Below are positions 49,469 through 62,919 of a stretch of 64,000 nucleotides of DNA, one piece after another. The stretch is taken from contig JANPYM010000011.1 in assembly GCA_025890175.1 (NCBI GenBank), positions 532,510 to 596,509 of the forward strand. Direction: 5' to 3'. The notes below the pieces were generated by a model, which was not told where the DNA came from, did not search any database, and was given only the letters and a program-made list of their open reading frames with translations. The stretch is from Ciborinia camelliae (lineage: Eukaryota > Ascomycota > Leotiomycetes > Helotiales > Sclerotiniaceae). Position 1 is the first letter of the stretch. The number at the start of each line of letters is the position of its first letter. A program made the translations under genes and the position numbers.

Positions 49469-50238
49469 CCACAGCTATTAATTTTTCACTCCTGACATTT
49501 TTCACAGTCAATCTGGCAAGCTCTATATATGCCAAGTATGAATAAAGCAATGGCTCGACACATTACAAAAATATACGGGGATTAAAATATTGGCTGGAGG
49601 TCATAGGAGAGCAGCTCATTTTTAATCCAAATTCCACTGGAGAGAGCGAGATGACGGCACTCGAGGCGAAACCAGCTGCCAGGGCAAGTCAAAGTCCGAT
49701 CTCGTACTCTCCCAGCCCATGATATAATAACTTACCGGAAGATTCGAGTCCGCCAGTTTGCCACATTGGCAGAGGTCGATCCCTCAATGGGCGACCATAG
49801 TCAATCGCATTCAAACTTTGGTCCAGTCTATCTGCCAAACGACTATCCAGGCGTTCCACATGGAGAAGTGAAGCGTGCATGTTCCTGGGACTCGAGCCTG
49901 TTAATGATCCAAGGTTAATCTGACTGCTGCTAGTCTGCTTTGGATCGGATAGCTTGCGCTCAGCCCCGAGTTTCCAATTCCTATGGATAGTCTGGCCTAC
50001 TGGATCAATCCATATGATATAAACGGACCCCGTCGCGCCCCCTCTCACCTTCCACCCCAAGAATCAGATATGGGCTTCTCTCTTCGTGCAGTTATGCTAA
50101 GAAATTGATTAGGCACTGCCTGATCTTTCAGTCAATTTGCTCTCTGCAGCAGAGCATCACACGGGGGAAAGAGCAGTTGTTCAGCACTAGGAAGTGAAGA
50201 AACTTTCTTCGAAGATCAACAACTCAAGTTTCATCAAA

Positions 50239-50273
50239 TGTCTGGTGTGGTAGCCGAGAAACCACACCAGACA
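50239..50273. repeat. Inverted repeat with 13-bp perfect arms, 9-nt loop
   Basis: TGTCTGGTGTGGT pairs exactly with ACCACACCAGACA. It is the rightmost of four perfect hairpins in the 43.8-50.3 kb interval. Confidence 0.92.
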
Positions 50274-51000
50274 GTCCTCCTCCCTAACTTTATAGCTGGA
50301 CCCATTCAATCCCCAGCTATTAAACGAGGAGGAGTCTCCTGGATGGGGGACTCGGCTCTTTTAAGATCTTTGAAGATTCTGATCTCGTCTTACTTCAGAA
50401 GCAATATTGCTGATGGCCCCAAACTCTCGGGAATCAGGAACATTGCATACTACGCACTTTGAAGATGATGCAGCAATCTACGAAAAAAGTCTGCGTTGAG
50501 GCTACCAAGACAGGTAGTTAATTCATCTTCAGCTGCGCCTGCATCTTTATCGAGCCGCGCTTCTTATACCTGTCTCACACTTCGTCATCGACATTTGACC
50601 TCTTCAATCCGCCAACTCACGAAACTTCCTTTAGTTCAGAGTCAAATGGCTAGTCCTAATCCGGCCCACGTGCGATTCATTTCAGCAAGAATTCTCCCTC
50701 TCTTCCCCGATGAGAACCACTCCCAAACGCTCTGGATGCTCTCTGGCATAATCACCAAAGATTGATGCGAGACCATTGTGAACCTCAGCTACTACCGAGC
50801 CTCAATAACTCCTCCATCAAGGGTTCCCGGCGCTTGACACTCTTCCCAACTTCTCGCTTCCTGGGCCTGCCATTTTTGAGAGACAGATCGTCTTTCAAAT
50901 ATCGACCGAGCGCAAAGTTGATCAATACATGGCCAAGAATATTCAATTTCTCGATTTTGGCAGCATAATGCGACAGGAGATATGATAGTTCACCTTCACG

Positions 51001-54000
51001 ACAACGAAGATGTGCTTTTGACTTCTATTGTTCTGGGGGAGAGAGGGGGGTTCTCAGGTCTAGTCGATTAGGGCAATAAATGATTAGTTTTTTCTTCTGT
51101 CCTTGTATTGTATTTACTTATTGATAACTCGCAACCTCTATTCTTATTTACTGTACCATTATCACATGTTCAATTATATTCAATTTATTTCATGTATTGT
51201 TATATTTAATTTACACTTCCCTAACCCCCAATTTTCCCATCGCCACCTAACCGTGACACCATGACAACGTGACTCCTCTCCATCTGATCGCATCAAATCT
51301 CTTACCAGTAACCTTTGAACTAAATCTAAATAACGCAAATTTCACCGAGGAATTTCAAATCCCCTCTTCTCTTTTTCTTTCTCTTTCCCATCTATCTATA
51401 TCAAACATCTAAATAAAACAATCAATCGTATGATTTACACCCACCCTCTCTTCAAACTGTCAAACTGTCAAACCATCAAACCCTCAAACACTCCTGTCTC
51501 AAACCCCCTCCCCCGCCAAATAACCTTATCTAGGTAGATATATAACATATTAACATACCTAGGTATTAACATCTTACATCAATCACTCAATTCATAGCCA
51601 ATCACCTTCCCCCTTCCACCTTTCCCCTTCTCTTTTCCTCCTCTTTTCTTTTCTTCTTTCCTTTGCTTCTTCACCCCACTCCACAAACCAACCAACTAAC
51701 TAACCAATCGCAATGCAACGCAACGCACTCCATCCCACCACTCACATTCCAAAGACACCTACCTAGGTACCTACCTACCTGCATACATACATGCAAACCT
51801 CGTAAGGATAAATAACCCTAGTACCCTACCTACCCCCTACCCGTGGACATCATTACAACTTATCATCAATAGCATATACATACCTATATGTAACATCAAC
51901 ACAAGCCATCAACATAGCCATCAACACAAGCCGTAAACGCAAGCCATGATTTCATTTTTTTTTCGTGCCACGTGGTGGCTTTTGCTGATGCTTTTGCTGA
52001 TGCTGATGATGCTGATGCTGGCGAAGGAAAGTGCCGTGATTACTACCTAGGTAGGATGGATGGACGGATGGATATGCTGTGCATTGTAAGATCCATGGAT
52101 TATGGATTATGGATTATGGATCACATTGATAGCACTGTAAGATTTACATAGCACACCGAGTAGTTGGATCTGAATTTGAATTTGAATTGGAGGAATTTGA
52201 ATGGAGGAATTGAATTGAATTGGAGGAATAGATTGGATAGTTTAGGGAGGTATGAAATCCAATTTCTTGATTCGTTATTTATTTCTTTTTTCTTTCTTGT
52301 CCTATAGGTACTCATTATAATATCAATTACTTCCATCCCATCCCATCCCATCCCAACAATTCCAGAAATTTTCATACATACCTGTATTAAACAAAAGCCG
52401 ACGGTAACGAAGGATTTCTTACAATCCCATCTAATCCAATCCTCTTAACCTCCCCTTGATTACCGTACCGCCCGCGCATTGAGGGGTATCCTTAACATTG
52501 GCCATCTATGACCTAGTAAGTAAGCGGTATTATGCTGCATGTATGTGGCTTCATGGCTGGCGTTACTGGTATGATATGCATGAATCCTTCAATTTGCAAT
52601 TTTGTTTTTGTTCTTGTTCTCAATGGAACCCCAATAGAATGGAAGGGTGCAGAGTAGCGGCTTGAAGGAATCTTTCTTGCGAAAAAATACACCAGTAGAC
52701 TGCATCGATGTTGGCGTTACACATAATTAGAAGATGGTATACTAGCTATACTATATAGGAAATGCAAGAAAGAGAAAAGTATGCGATGGGAAGATGGGCG
52801 TTTTGAAATCGGGAAGCCTGTGAAGAAACCAAAAGCTTGAGCGGTAGGTAGGTATTGGGAAGAAGATTATTGTGGACGGAGTAATCTACAGAATATTACA
52901 GGACAAAGTACTTGGTACCGTTATTTTCTTCCAAAGGTTTCTCTTCTTCAATTCTTGTACCTAGTGTACCTTCCTACAGTTTACTAGGCTGATATATTGT
53001 ACCGTACGAAAAATCACTCCCTGCATTTTGTATGGTTATTATACGAATTATCTATTTAGCTATCATTCATCATTCATTCATTCCCATAGCTACCTTACTA
53101 GGTAGGTATGGTCACCATCATCATCACCATCATCATACCTAATACTACTCTATACTGCACTCATAACTCACCCTTACTTACATTTACATTACACCACATA
53201 GTCATCTATCTGCAAGCACAGCATGTCACTGCGCACAAATTGAGCCTCCGCCTCTCTCCTGCACTGCACCCCATCCTTTCTAGGTATGATGTATGATGGA
53301 TGATGTATCCCGCCCGACTTTGAGTTATGCCATTGCCAATCTTGGATAACATGGATATCTTGAAACCTGGAACTTGATTATTTGATATACTCGGTATGGT
53401 TTCTGTATTATAATAGGAATAATAATAATAATCTTCGTGTTACAGACTTGTTACTGTGTGCCATATGCATATTTATATTTCTGATATATATAATTGGATA
53501 AAATGGAATGGGGTTTTACCCATATAGTATAGTATACATAGATGAATAGGTACCTATATAAAGGAGAACCAATGGGTTAATTTCTCACGAGATTTTTCGC
53601 TCGAGAAGAGAGAGGTGGGATTAAGGTTGGGAGCGGGAGCTAGAGTCGGCGAATAGCTCTGGCTGGGTATTATCCGTTAATAGTGTATCTATATAGCGGT
53701 TGATAAAGTTATATACTACTCTAGAATGACATAACTGACACATACTTAGGTACCTACCTATAGGTAGATTAACCAAGCATTCAGAACGCCAACAGATTCT
53801 CCCAATCAAACTTGCCTAGTGCTCATTCCCTTTTCACTATTCCCCCGAATATAATTATACAATCATAAAAATAAACTTCCAAGTTCACCGGAGTAGGCAA
53901 GGCAAGGTAAGGACTCGAGAATCGCCCCCACACATACCACACATATATCAAATCAAACCAAAAAAAACCCATATATATATCTTTACACAAGTAGGTAAAT

Positions 54001-55417
54001 AAATACCCAGCTAGGTACTATAGAATAAGCCCAACTCTTCTCTTCTTTTCTCTTCTCTTCTCCCTTTCCTTTCACATCCATCCATCCATCCATCCATCCA
54101 ATCAATGATCTTTCCCCCGAATTGTTTTTCTCATCATGATGATCAGCACGTCTGTCTGTCTGCCGCCACTCCAAATTTCAAACTTCACTTCATCCGATAT
54201 TTTCATCTCTCTCCTGTTCTTTCTCCGCTTACCTACCTATCTAGCAACCTACCTAGATACCTTAACTCCTTACTTACCTACCTCACCTACTCTCCCATCA
54301 AATCACATCCATCCACCCACCACATCCATCACATCCATCCATCCATCCACTCCTCCACTCCCAAGACATAAACCGTTAACCTACATATCTATATACATGC
54401 ATATATAAGATGTACATGCACAACACCAGACAAAATCCACACACACACCCCCCCCCTCATAAATATCTACCTACCTACTAGGTATCTACCTATCTAACTT
54501 ACACAAATACAACATCCGAGTCCATGCATATCATACCTACCAACCAACCAACCAACCCACCGCGCCCATAAACTAAGCCCAACATCGTGACCTACCTACT
54601 AGGTACCTACCTACCTATTTATATGCCGGCGATCAATTTCTTAGAGCCAACCAGGTAAGGTAAGGTAAGGTAGGGTCGTAAGTATATTCGTATACCTACC
54701 TACTTACCTACCTACCTACCGATAAGGCTGATCCGTTTATTAATTAATTCCATAAAACTAACCAATTAACCTACTAACTACCAAGCTAAATATCCAACCA
54801 TCCAGCTAATCTACAATACAAAACCAGAGCCCTCCAGCTAGCTAAACCCTAATAAAACTCTATTAAAAAGATAATTCTTTATTCGTATTTGTATTCCATT
54901 AACTTAAACTATACTATACTATAACAACGATACCATAACTAAACAAAACCACCCTACCTAGGTACCCAACAAATCAAAATTTCCCATCTCGAATTCGAGT
55001 GATTTTAATTTAATTCTCTACCTACCTAGCTACCTACCTAGCTAGTTTTTGGCGATGTATTATAATATTTAATACCTAGATACTGAACGTATATGCGAGA
55101 GCAAGATCTCATGCACCTACTCGAGTATATATGTAATCTGATCTGATCTGATCTGATCTCATTAGACGCCTGAACGCCATGATATAACCGAAGGGTTCTT
55201 TCCCTATTCCCTTTTAATTTCTCTTTCCATTTTGCATCTGATCCGATGGGTTGTTGATATCCTGTACCCTGTATCCTATACCCTATATCCCATATCCTCT
55301 CCGAATCCCGTAACCCATCCCAACCTATCCATCCAACCTTTTCCATCCCATCCCATCCCATCCCATCCAAAAGAAAACCCCCCAAAACCCCCCAAAGAGC
55401 GCCCTTTCTCCCTCCCC
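51001..55417. other. 4.4-kb intergenic stretch of simple repeats
   Basis: No gene is seen. It is filled with CCTAGG-centred words (TACCTAGGTA and ACCTACC runs), CATC/CCAT tracts, GATGCT repeats near 52000, AATTTGAATTGG near 52180 and GATCT repeats near 55140. Small ORFs encode low-complexity peptides. Confidence 0.65.
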
Positions 55418-58044
55418 CTACCTCGTCCAAACCCACAACCAATTCGCCCAAACCCTAAAATTCTCCCTGCTCAACCCCTCATCCGGAAACTCCAATCTGC
55501 CCTTTCTCTTCTCGCTCGCCGCTTGTATGGTATTTCTCAAATCATTGGATCGTTCCGGGCCCCAGTTGCGGATGCGGAGCCCGTGTTTATTGAGTTTGTA
55601 GCCGATGATGAGGAGGATGAAGACGGGGATCTGGATTGGGGGGTTTCTTTTGGTTAGATGAGATGGGAAGAGATGAGGAGAGAAGAGAATAGAGTTGAGT
55701 GGGTTTGTTTGGTGGATAGGGGAAACTTCGTACGATGGGATGGGATAGGATAGGATGTGGGTGGGAGGGAAAAAGAAAAAAGGAAAAACTAAACATACAG
55801 AGATATAACTAGCGACAAATCTCCTAACATCAAAAGGTCTCTCGAGGAATGCGGCTACACCATTAAATGTAACAAGGATGATACAAGCAGCCATACCATA
55901 AAAACCTTTCAGCCATTGACCGTGCGATTTATAGGGGTAGCGGGGATGATCGCGATCATAGTGCGCCGCTTGCCTCTCCGATGCATTGCCATAAAGTTTA
56001 GTATCTTCTAGTCTATCATTTCGTGGCGTTAGTGGATAAAAATAATATGAAACAAAAACAACAACGGTTGGGAAAGCGAATGTGAAGGAGAGAAAAAGAA
56101 GAAGGAAAAAAAAAGAAAAAAGGAAAGTTAAGACATACGTTCGGAAAAATCCGAGATAGGTAGCGCAGATAGTGGCGTAGACGATCAAAATTGATGAGGT
56201 GCAGTTTGATGCCAATTCACTCAAGCGCTATTGATTCGTTAGATATCGGGATTTCACAATCACTGCATGGTGCAGATACTCACAATTGCAGTTGTTCCAG
56301 TCCGACCCATAAAAGCCACTAAAGCCATAGCAGCCGTTGCCAAAACTGCTCTAATTGGAACGCCTGATCTAGTTTGTCTCAATCTTCTCGCGATGAATTC
56401 CGGTCCTGTTTGATCTTGCAATGCCAAAGTATGTAGAACTCTCGAAGCCACATACATAGAATTGATAGCGCAAGTAAATGATGCAAAAGCGAAGATGGCG
56501 TTGAAGAAATGAGCCATGGCTGGTAGACCTGCTTCGACAACGGCAATAACAAAGATAGAATGAGCTCCAACTGATTGACCTTTTCCATTGATGAAAGGAT
56601 GAGTGTATGGTACTACGAAAGATGCTGTGATCATGGCCATAGTATAAAGAGTAACGATACGAATCGAGATTTTTCTTGCGGCCATTTTCATACTCTCAGC
56701 GTTAGCAAGCGATTTCGATTCTGCGGCGGTTGCTGCTACGATGTCCATTCCAGTATATGAGAAGATAACATTGATGATCGTTGTCCTGAAAAATTCTCAG
56801 TAACCGAAAAGCGATGGAGTTGGAGTTAAACATACCACATTCCAAGAAATGAACCAGTGGAGCCTTCAATTTTTCGTTGTAGATTTCCTTCTTCATCTCG
56901 GACGGAATAAGCGTGGTTGAAAAATGCCCATGGAGAATTCCAATCTGAACAAGATTTAGCATATCAATATGTATTGTTCCTCTAATAAGACTCTTACATT
57001 TGGAATTTGGAGGCGATGTGTAATACGCATTTGGGCGAGCTTTAGATGGGTTAGCGTTGTGAAGTCAATAGATAGACCGAAACGTACGCGGCATTGTATC
57101 AAGAATGAGCATCAGCACAATAAGCATTGTAATAAAGATAATCTTGATGCAACCAAAAGCATATTCGAGTTCTCCAAAGTACTGTGATTGTTGTCAACAT
57201 CAATAGTGATCAATGAGCGCTTGTTAATACTCACTCTGACAGGAAACATATTGATAGCGGTGACAATTATCAAGAACAATCCAATCCAAACAGCAGGGTC
57301 GACACTTTCACCAATTTTCCAAGCCAGAAATGTTCTTCCGTCATCATAATGAAATCCAAGAGTCCCAGAAACAGCGACTAATTCCTCTGCGGCGGTGACT
57401 GCCCAGGCAAACCTTCTTGATGTTAGATCTCTTGCCGAATAGCCAACGAAAAATTAACGGTCGCTCACCAATACATCCACCCAACAGCAAACCCCACTCC
57501 ACGGTCCAAGAATCTTCGAGGGAACTCAACCACTGGAGCATTAACAGGCATGAGAGCAGTCATTTCACCTAAGCAGGATATCACAGAAGAAACCACCGTT
57601 CCCATGATAATGTATGCCATGACTGCCCCGCCCGGTCCAGCTCCAGCGAGCGATCTGCCACTTCCAAGAAATAGTCCATTGCCAATTGTCCTATCGCCAT
57701 ATTCCATTATTCATATGCCCCAGATGAATTCGAGTTCGAGTACGTACCCAGAAAATGCTATCATCTAGCGCGGGATATGTCGTCAGCCATTGTTTCTGCC
57801 GATATCAAGCACAGCCATTATCCAATAACTCACGTTGATGTGCCGTTCACCAAGTGTTCTCCTGGTGAGAATTAGTAATTGCAAATATTGAGTGGTACAA
57901 GTTGGCGTACCACAAGCTCTCTCCTCGGCGTTCCCGGCGGTCTTCAGGGTAATCAGGCTCTACATCTGGGCTGGTCCGACTCTGATCAATGTCGAATTCA
58001 AATATTTGCGGTGGAATCACCGCTTGAGGTTTCTCATGATCCAT
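55418..58044 (-). CDS. Amino-acid permease (fungal YAT/APC family)
   Basis: Twelve minus-strand exons, from 57911-58044 to 55418-55630, give about 613 residues. After a charged cytosolic N-terminus, the family start LGERHINMIAFSGTIGNGLF spans four exons, one only 17 nt (57748-57764). Later marks are GSGRSLAGAGPGGAVMAYI, CLGEMTALMPVNAP, WMYWFAWAVTAAEEL, NSPWAFFNHAYS and FSYTGMDIVAATAAE, the usual order for GAP1-like transporters of the plasma membrane. The last segments run through KGFYGMAACIILVTFNG to a soluble tail ending in VWTR. The introns at 56013-56138 (126 nt) and 55631-55798 (168 nt) are multiples of three and free of in-frame stops. Which amino acid is carried cannot be told. Confidence 0.93.
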
Positions 58045-59111
58045 AATAACAATATTGAAGATTGTAGTTTTGAGTCGAAAACACTATGGGAATTCGCGCA
58101 AAAGAGGTCGAAAAAATCAGGGTAGCCCAGAACCATATATCTGCACTGCCTTGATGCAGACAATCCTCCGCATTATCTAACCCCTGTATGTATGTCTGGT
58201 CTAATGTAACCATATAGGTGGGAAAAACTAATTATAATCGCACAGAGCTGATGTCTACTTACAGGGACCCCCGCATCTGCCGCTTCTTTGGTTACTGGTA
58301 CGACCTTGTTTTAACCTGGTGGTGAAACATGTTCCTAGAAGAAAAGATATCAAAGAGAATTGATATGAAGCTCAAACAGAGAGAAAATATAGTTTTTTTT
58401 TGGAAAGTCGTATACTCGACTAGAAGAAATAAATGTTCTTGGATTAGATCGATTCCAACTTAACCTTAATGTCAGACTTATTCTTGAAGCTTTTATTTCG
58501 CCTGGAATTTCCACAAGAAGATCCAGGTCTGTGTCCTTGTGGACTGTCAACCAGCATTTTTATTTGCACCATTGATCCTTAAGTGGGTTGCATTGCATAT
58601 TATAACAAACCTTGATACCGGTTGGGGTTTTCAGCCCCCCGGGTGGCCAGATAGTAAATGGTCCAATGGTATAACAGAGATACGAATAGACGAAACGGTC
58701 TGTATCCATAGCTGATATTGGATGACTTTCCAGATTGGACCAAGTAAAAAAGATAAATCTGGGCAAGGCTTCTTGAACATGGATAGGTATTGTAAGAAAA
58801 ACCTATCCAAAGACCTTTCTTGAACATTCTCTTAAGGTGACAGTAGTGCCACACCCCATTTCATCCCTCATGGTACCCTAGCCATTACCGTAAACGGTCG
58901 CGGTTGCGGTCGTTGGGAAAAAAGCCCAATACGATCCGATCGACTTGATGATCTTCACCCTTCATGGTCCATTTGACACGGCATCATACTTATGATATAC
59001 TCGCAAAGCTTGCCATTATTGCGGCACCAAATTTAGGGAGTCGGCCCACGTGGCTACGAGACTGCTTTGAAGCGTTGAAGCTAGATTGAGAGCTCATGCT
59101 ATCATCGCAAT
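58045..59111. other. Divergent intergenic stretch between the permease and the next gene
   Basis: The two genes start away from each other with 1,067 bp between. Short minus-strand ORFs near 58350-58850 are unsupported. It probably holds both promoters; no site was identified. Confidence 0.55.
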
Positions 59112-62100
59112 ATGCCGACTCCAGCCTCGGCCGCATCACCACAATTTACACGTCTAGCAAACATTTGGAAACTATTGTCCCTGCGCAGCGACGTCGATAA
59201 TATCATATTGGAACTGGTGGGGCAGTTTTCGCTCGAAAAAGTATATTCTGATGGCGATAAAGAAACTTATCAACATCTGGTGATAACTCTGTTTGCGCAA
59301 CTCAACGCTATTTTTTATATCCAACGCCTTTCCGTACCTTCCGCAAAGCTTCAACAAGATGGATGGTATTTCGGATTTCTGGCTAGTTGGGAGGTAACTC
59401 TGAGAGTAATTGAATTCGCTTTACAGATCGTTATCGAAGGTCGAGAGAGTCTATGGGAGTCGCGACCGTTGAGGGACAAGTATTTGGCTGAGCTGTTGAT
59501 TTCTGCGCTTCGTGTCCTCCAACTCCAACCACAACCACAACCACAACCCGATATTCAATCTCAATCTAATAAAATCGATCCGCAAAGAAAGAGTCGTCAA
59601 AATAGATTCGCACGAATTCATCGATCGCTCGAGCTTTTCTATGATAGTTATCCAGGACCGAAATCTTTTTTGTTGTTGGTTTGCAAAGAAGTAACTGAAT
59701 CATTGCGGGGTCCCGAGCCTAACCCACTAGCCCTACCCCCTAAATTAAGGGACGAACTACCAAATTTGGCTGAAGAATTGGTAAGGAACCACTATTGAAC
59801 CACTAAATCACTATATTTAACTTTTTACTTATGGGGTCAATGCCTCTCTCTCTCTAAGCTTGCTTCTGGAACTTCTAATGGAAATAATTTGAGATGAGAT
59901 GAGCTGACAACATTTTTCACCTACAGTATCCATTGAATGACTGCTTTTCAACTAAATATATATCTACTTTGATACCTCCGGATGGTTTAGGAGGAGGAGG
60001 AGGAGGAGGATGGCTCACACAATTCCTCGCCCTTCGAGATATCACACAATTTGTGGTTGCGGCTTCAATCCAATATACAATAAATGAAGAAACTCGCGAT
60101 GCATATCTTCCAGCGGCTTCAGAACGAACGAGAAATGCAGTTCTGCGAGCGATTGAGCATATGAGAATACCACCGCGATTCTCTAAAGATGACTTGATTG
60201 GTACCTTTACTGATCAATATCGAATCATCCTTCCAGATACACCAGATTTGAGAAGACAATCGATGCAAATACAAGTAGACGATCAAGAATTGGATGCAAT
60301 AGATGCCTTATGTTTACGACTGAGTGATCGCCAAATGATAAATCGTGTCAGCGATAGGGAAATGATGCATACAATATCTGAAATCACGAAAAGAATTCTT
60401 TCCCTTGATGATCCAAGTCGTCATGCTAAATCATCACGACCGAGGATATATACACTCAATTGTTCCAAGTGTCATTTAGCTGGTGCCTCTCAGATGAGAT
60501 ACTTAGAAAATCTCAAGTTTCCGGTACGCCCTGTATTCTACTAAACTTTTAACTTATTGCATAGTTACACATGAGATTCAAGGCAGTAATCTGAATATGA
60601 CTGACACAATTGGGATAGCATGCTGACGATGATCTATATGCTCAGTTGGATAATCCAGAAACAAATGAGGTCAGATTACCTTCAAAAACAAAGTGCGTTC
60701 AATGCGAGGAACCCGTTACCTTGATGCGTGAGATGACACTTGCAAGGCAAGTTTGGGACCTTCTTGAACCTTTTGAATCTTATGCCGATGCCATAAATCT
60801 CGAACGACATGTGCCCACATATTTCCAAGTTCCACCACCAAAGATGGATGGAGGAATTCCTTTTCATCCAGCATACGGTAATTCGGGTGCAAGCAATCTT
60901 AAGATGCGTACATATGATACTGAACCACCTTCACCCTTTCACAATAAAACAACTTTCACATCTGCAGCTGCCCAAGATCGCTCTAGATCTCTACCTCATA
61001 CTATGCCTTCTCAAATATCACCAACTGTTGGCACCTTCGGCCAAAGACTAGATTCGCTCAATACCTTACCCTCATCCTCATCCGATATGACTTCCCTCGA
61101 TGGTTCAAGATCAGGCGAAGGCTCGAGAATGCCAGAGCTTCGAAAAACTTCGACTGCTACAGATGAGATTCCATTTTCTCCAGATTCTATCTCGGCCCAA
61201 GGAAATACTTCCCCAAATGACCAAACACCTTCTGGGATGATTCCCGAAGCTGGGAATTATTTTATGAATCGACCTGCAATGGGACATAGTCATTCCGATA
61301 GGAAAAAATCCAGAGGTGAAAAGTCCAAAGGTGGATCATCCAAATGGACGTCGGTCTTTACTGGTACGAGGAAAGAATCTATGGCTGGACAGTCCGTGGA
61401 AACGACTTCTCTATCTTCATCCACATTGGAGGCTCAAAGACTTGATGAGATAAATCTAGAAAGTTTGGTCCGGGTACCAAAGAAGACGGCCTCGAAGAGC
61501 AAAACCGCCAAGGCAATTAATATATCATTATCACAAAATTCAACAAATGGTCTGTTCTGGACCCAATCATTAATACAAATATGGGACGTTGGAGCTTCCC
61601 CCCCTACTATGACACGCGTATTTCCAACCGAGGGTAGCTGTTACAAGGCCGCTGTAACGAAAATGCATCTAGCTTACATCATTGGCACCCGAGATCCCAA
61701 ACTTACAGTAAGTTATTTCAATTAATAAGTAGCTTCTGTCTCTCATACTAATCATTGAATAGCTTAGAATAGTAAACCTTCAAACCTCGACACCTGTTGT
61801 GGAATACCCTTTACCCCCAAATCTCTGGGCCAGTAGTATAGCTATATCTCCCAATGAAACCACCGTCGCCGTAGGATTCAACAACGCAACCGTATATTTC
61901 TTCAAAACTACGCGGTCCGCAGAACCCAGAGAAGACCGTCTCCATAGTCGAATCCACAAAGAATGCGAAGAGTGTCCAGAAGTAGACACGCTCTCCTACT
62001 CAGATGATGGGATGCACCTACTAGCCAGCACGCGCAGTGCCAAAAGCGGCGCCATCCAAATCTATTTCTGGATGACCCCCATGCAAGCTTCTCAAGAATT

Positions 62101-62919
62101 GGTGTCCTGCCGCTACCACGTCCCCCTGCACGAATCCGAAGATCGAGGTCTCTCATCGGCCATCTTCCGCTCGCGAACGGGCATCGAAGAAGTTCTCGTC
62201 TGCGTCACCACCTGGACGCAATCCGGCATTCCCGTCCTGGTCCACCCTAAAACGGGCCAGAAATCCGAAATCCGAACGGAAGCCAACCGATCCGGGAAAT
62301 TGGGAAGTCGCATCCAATGCGCGAGCTTCTCGCCGTCGGGCAAGGAACTCGCGATGGTTAATGAGAAAGGCCATTTGTATTTAATCTCGGCGCTTAATTC
62401 TAGCCCGTTGGATATTCGCAAAATCGCCGTCTCCAGGGAACTTACCATTAAATCGGATTCTTTTGCGATGGGTTTTATGTCGTTGCCGGATGAGGAGGCC
62501 GCTATCGTTATGGCGTGGATTGATCCTTCGAAGGCGGAGAGGGGGGTGGTTAGGAAGATTCCCCTGACTGTTGTAAGTGTTCTCCTATCCCTCTTTTCTT
62601 AACCTACCCACTCGTCTCTTCCTCCATCCAATACAATCCAAGCCCATAACATCCCACATCCCACCCCATTCAAATACTCCTCTCCTCACATCCCACTCAC
62701 TAATCAACCAACCCAACCAAACAGGGCGACGTGACCACCCCCATCCTCCATAAATCAGAATCCACCACCGGTACTCCGAGTCATATTACTCATCATCCGT
62801 ATATGTCGGGCGCGATCAATGAGTTGCCGGGCGATTCGAAACCGATCGAGATGGTGGCGGATGAGGAACCCGTTACTAAATATAGAATGATGGGGTTTGT
62901 TAAGTATCCGAAGAAATAG
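59112..62919 (+). CDS. Large hypothetical protein with two CxxC pairs and a propeller-like C-terminus
   Basis: Five exons (59112-59780, 59927-60523, 60619-61707, 61763-62572, 62725-62919), all in phase 0, give about 1,119 residues. The first 400 residues look helical (FTRLANIWKLLSLRSDV onward). Cys402/Cys405 (NCSKC) and Cys448/Cys451 (KCVQC) are spaced as in a zinc-binding finger. A Ser/Pro-rich, Lys-rich disordered part covers about 510-700. From about 720 on, repeated strands read like WD40-type blades (LWASSIAISPNETTVAVGF, LSYSDDGMHLLAS, IQCASFSPSGKELAMV). I do not recognise the family; a scaffold or regulatory role is a guess. A (GGA)n run near 59990 encodes a Gly stretch. Confidence 0.85.

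Larger units (their letters stand above)
41701..51000. other. 9-kb island of decayed or unrecognised coding fragments and inverted repeats
   Basis: Base composition is ordinary for coding or intergenic fungal DNA here, yet no gene can be assembled. The longest frame (42420-43316, minus) is 298 codons but rich in Pro, Arg, Leu and Ser and probably a shadow or a broken gene. Plausible fragments include a plus-strand 50496-50765 frame that reads like a mitochondrial targeting sequence with no ATG, and a minus-strand 49734-50054 frame that joins a second one by a canonical 60-nt intron (donor at 49733, acceptor near 49674). Tandem and inverted repeats are listed separately. Possible explanations are old gene debris, a cluster of fast-evolving small genes, or a degraded transposon. 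Confidence 0.5.

Noticed and set aside
55232..55657. 141-codon plus-strand ORF at the permease 3' end
   Set aside because: Begins in CATCCC repeats and continues as antisense of the last permease exon.
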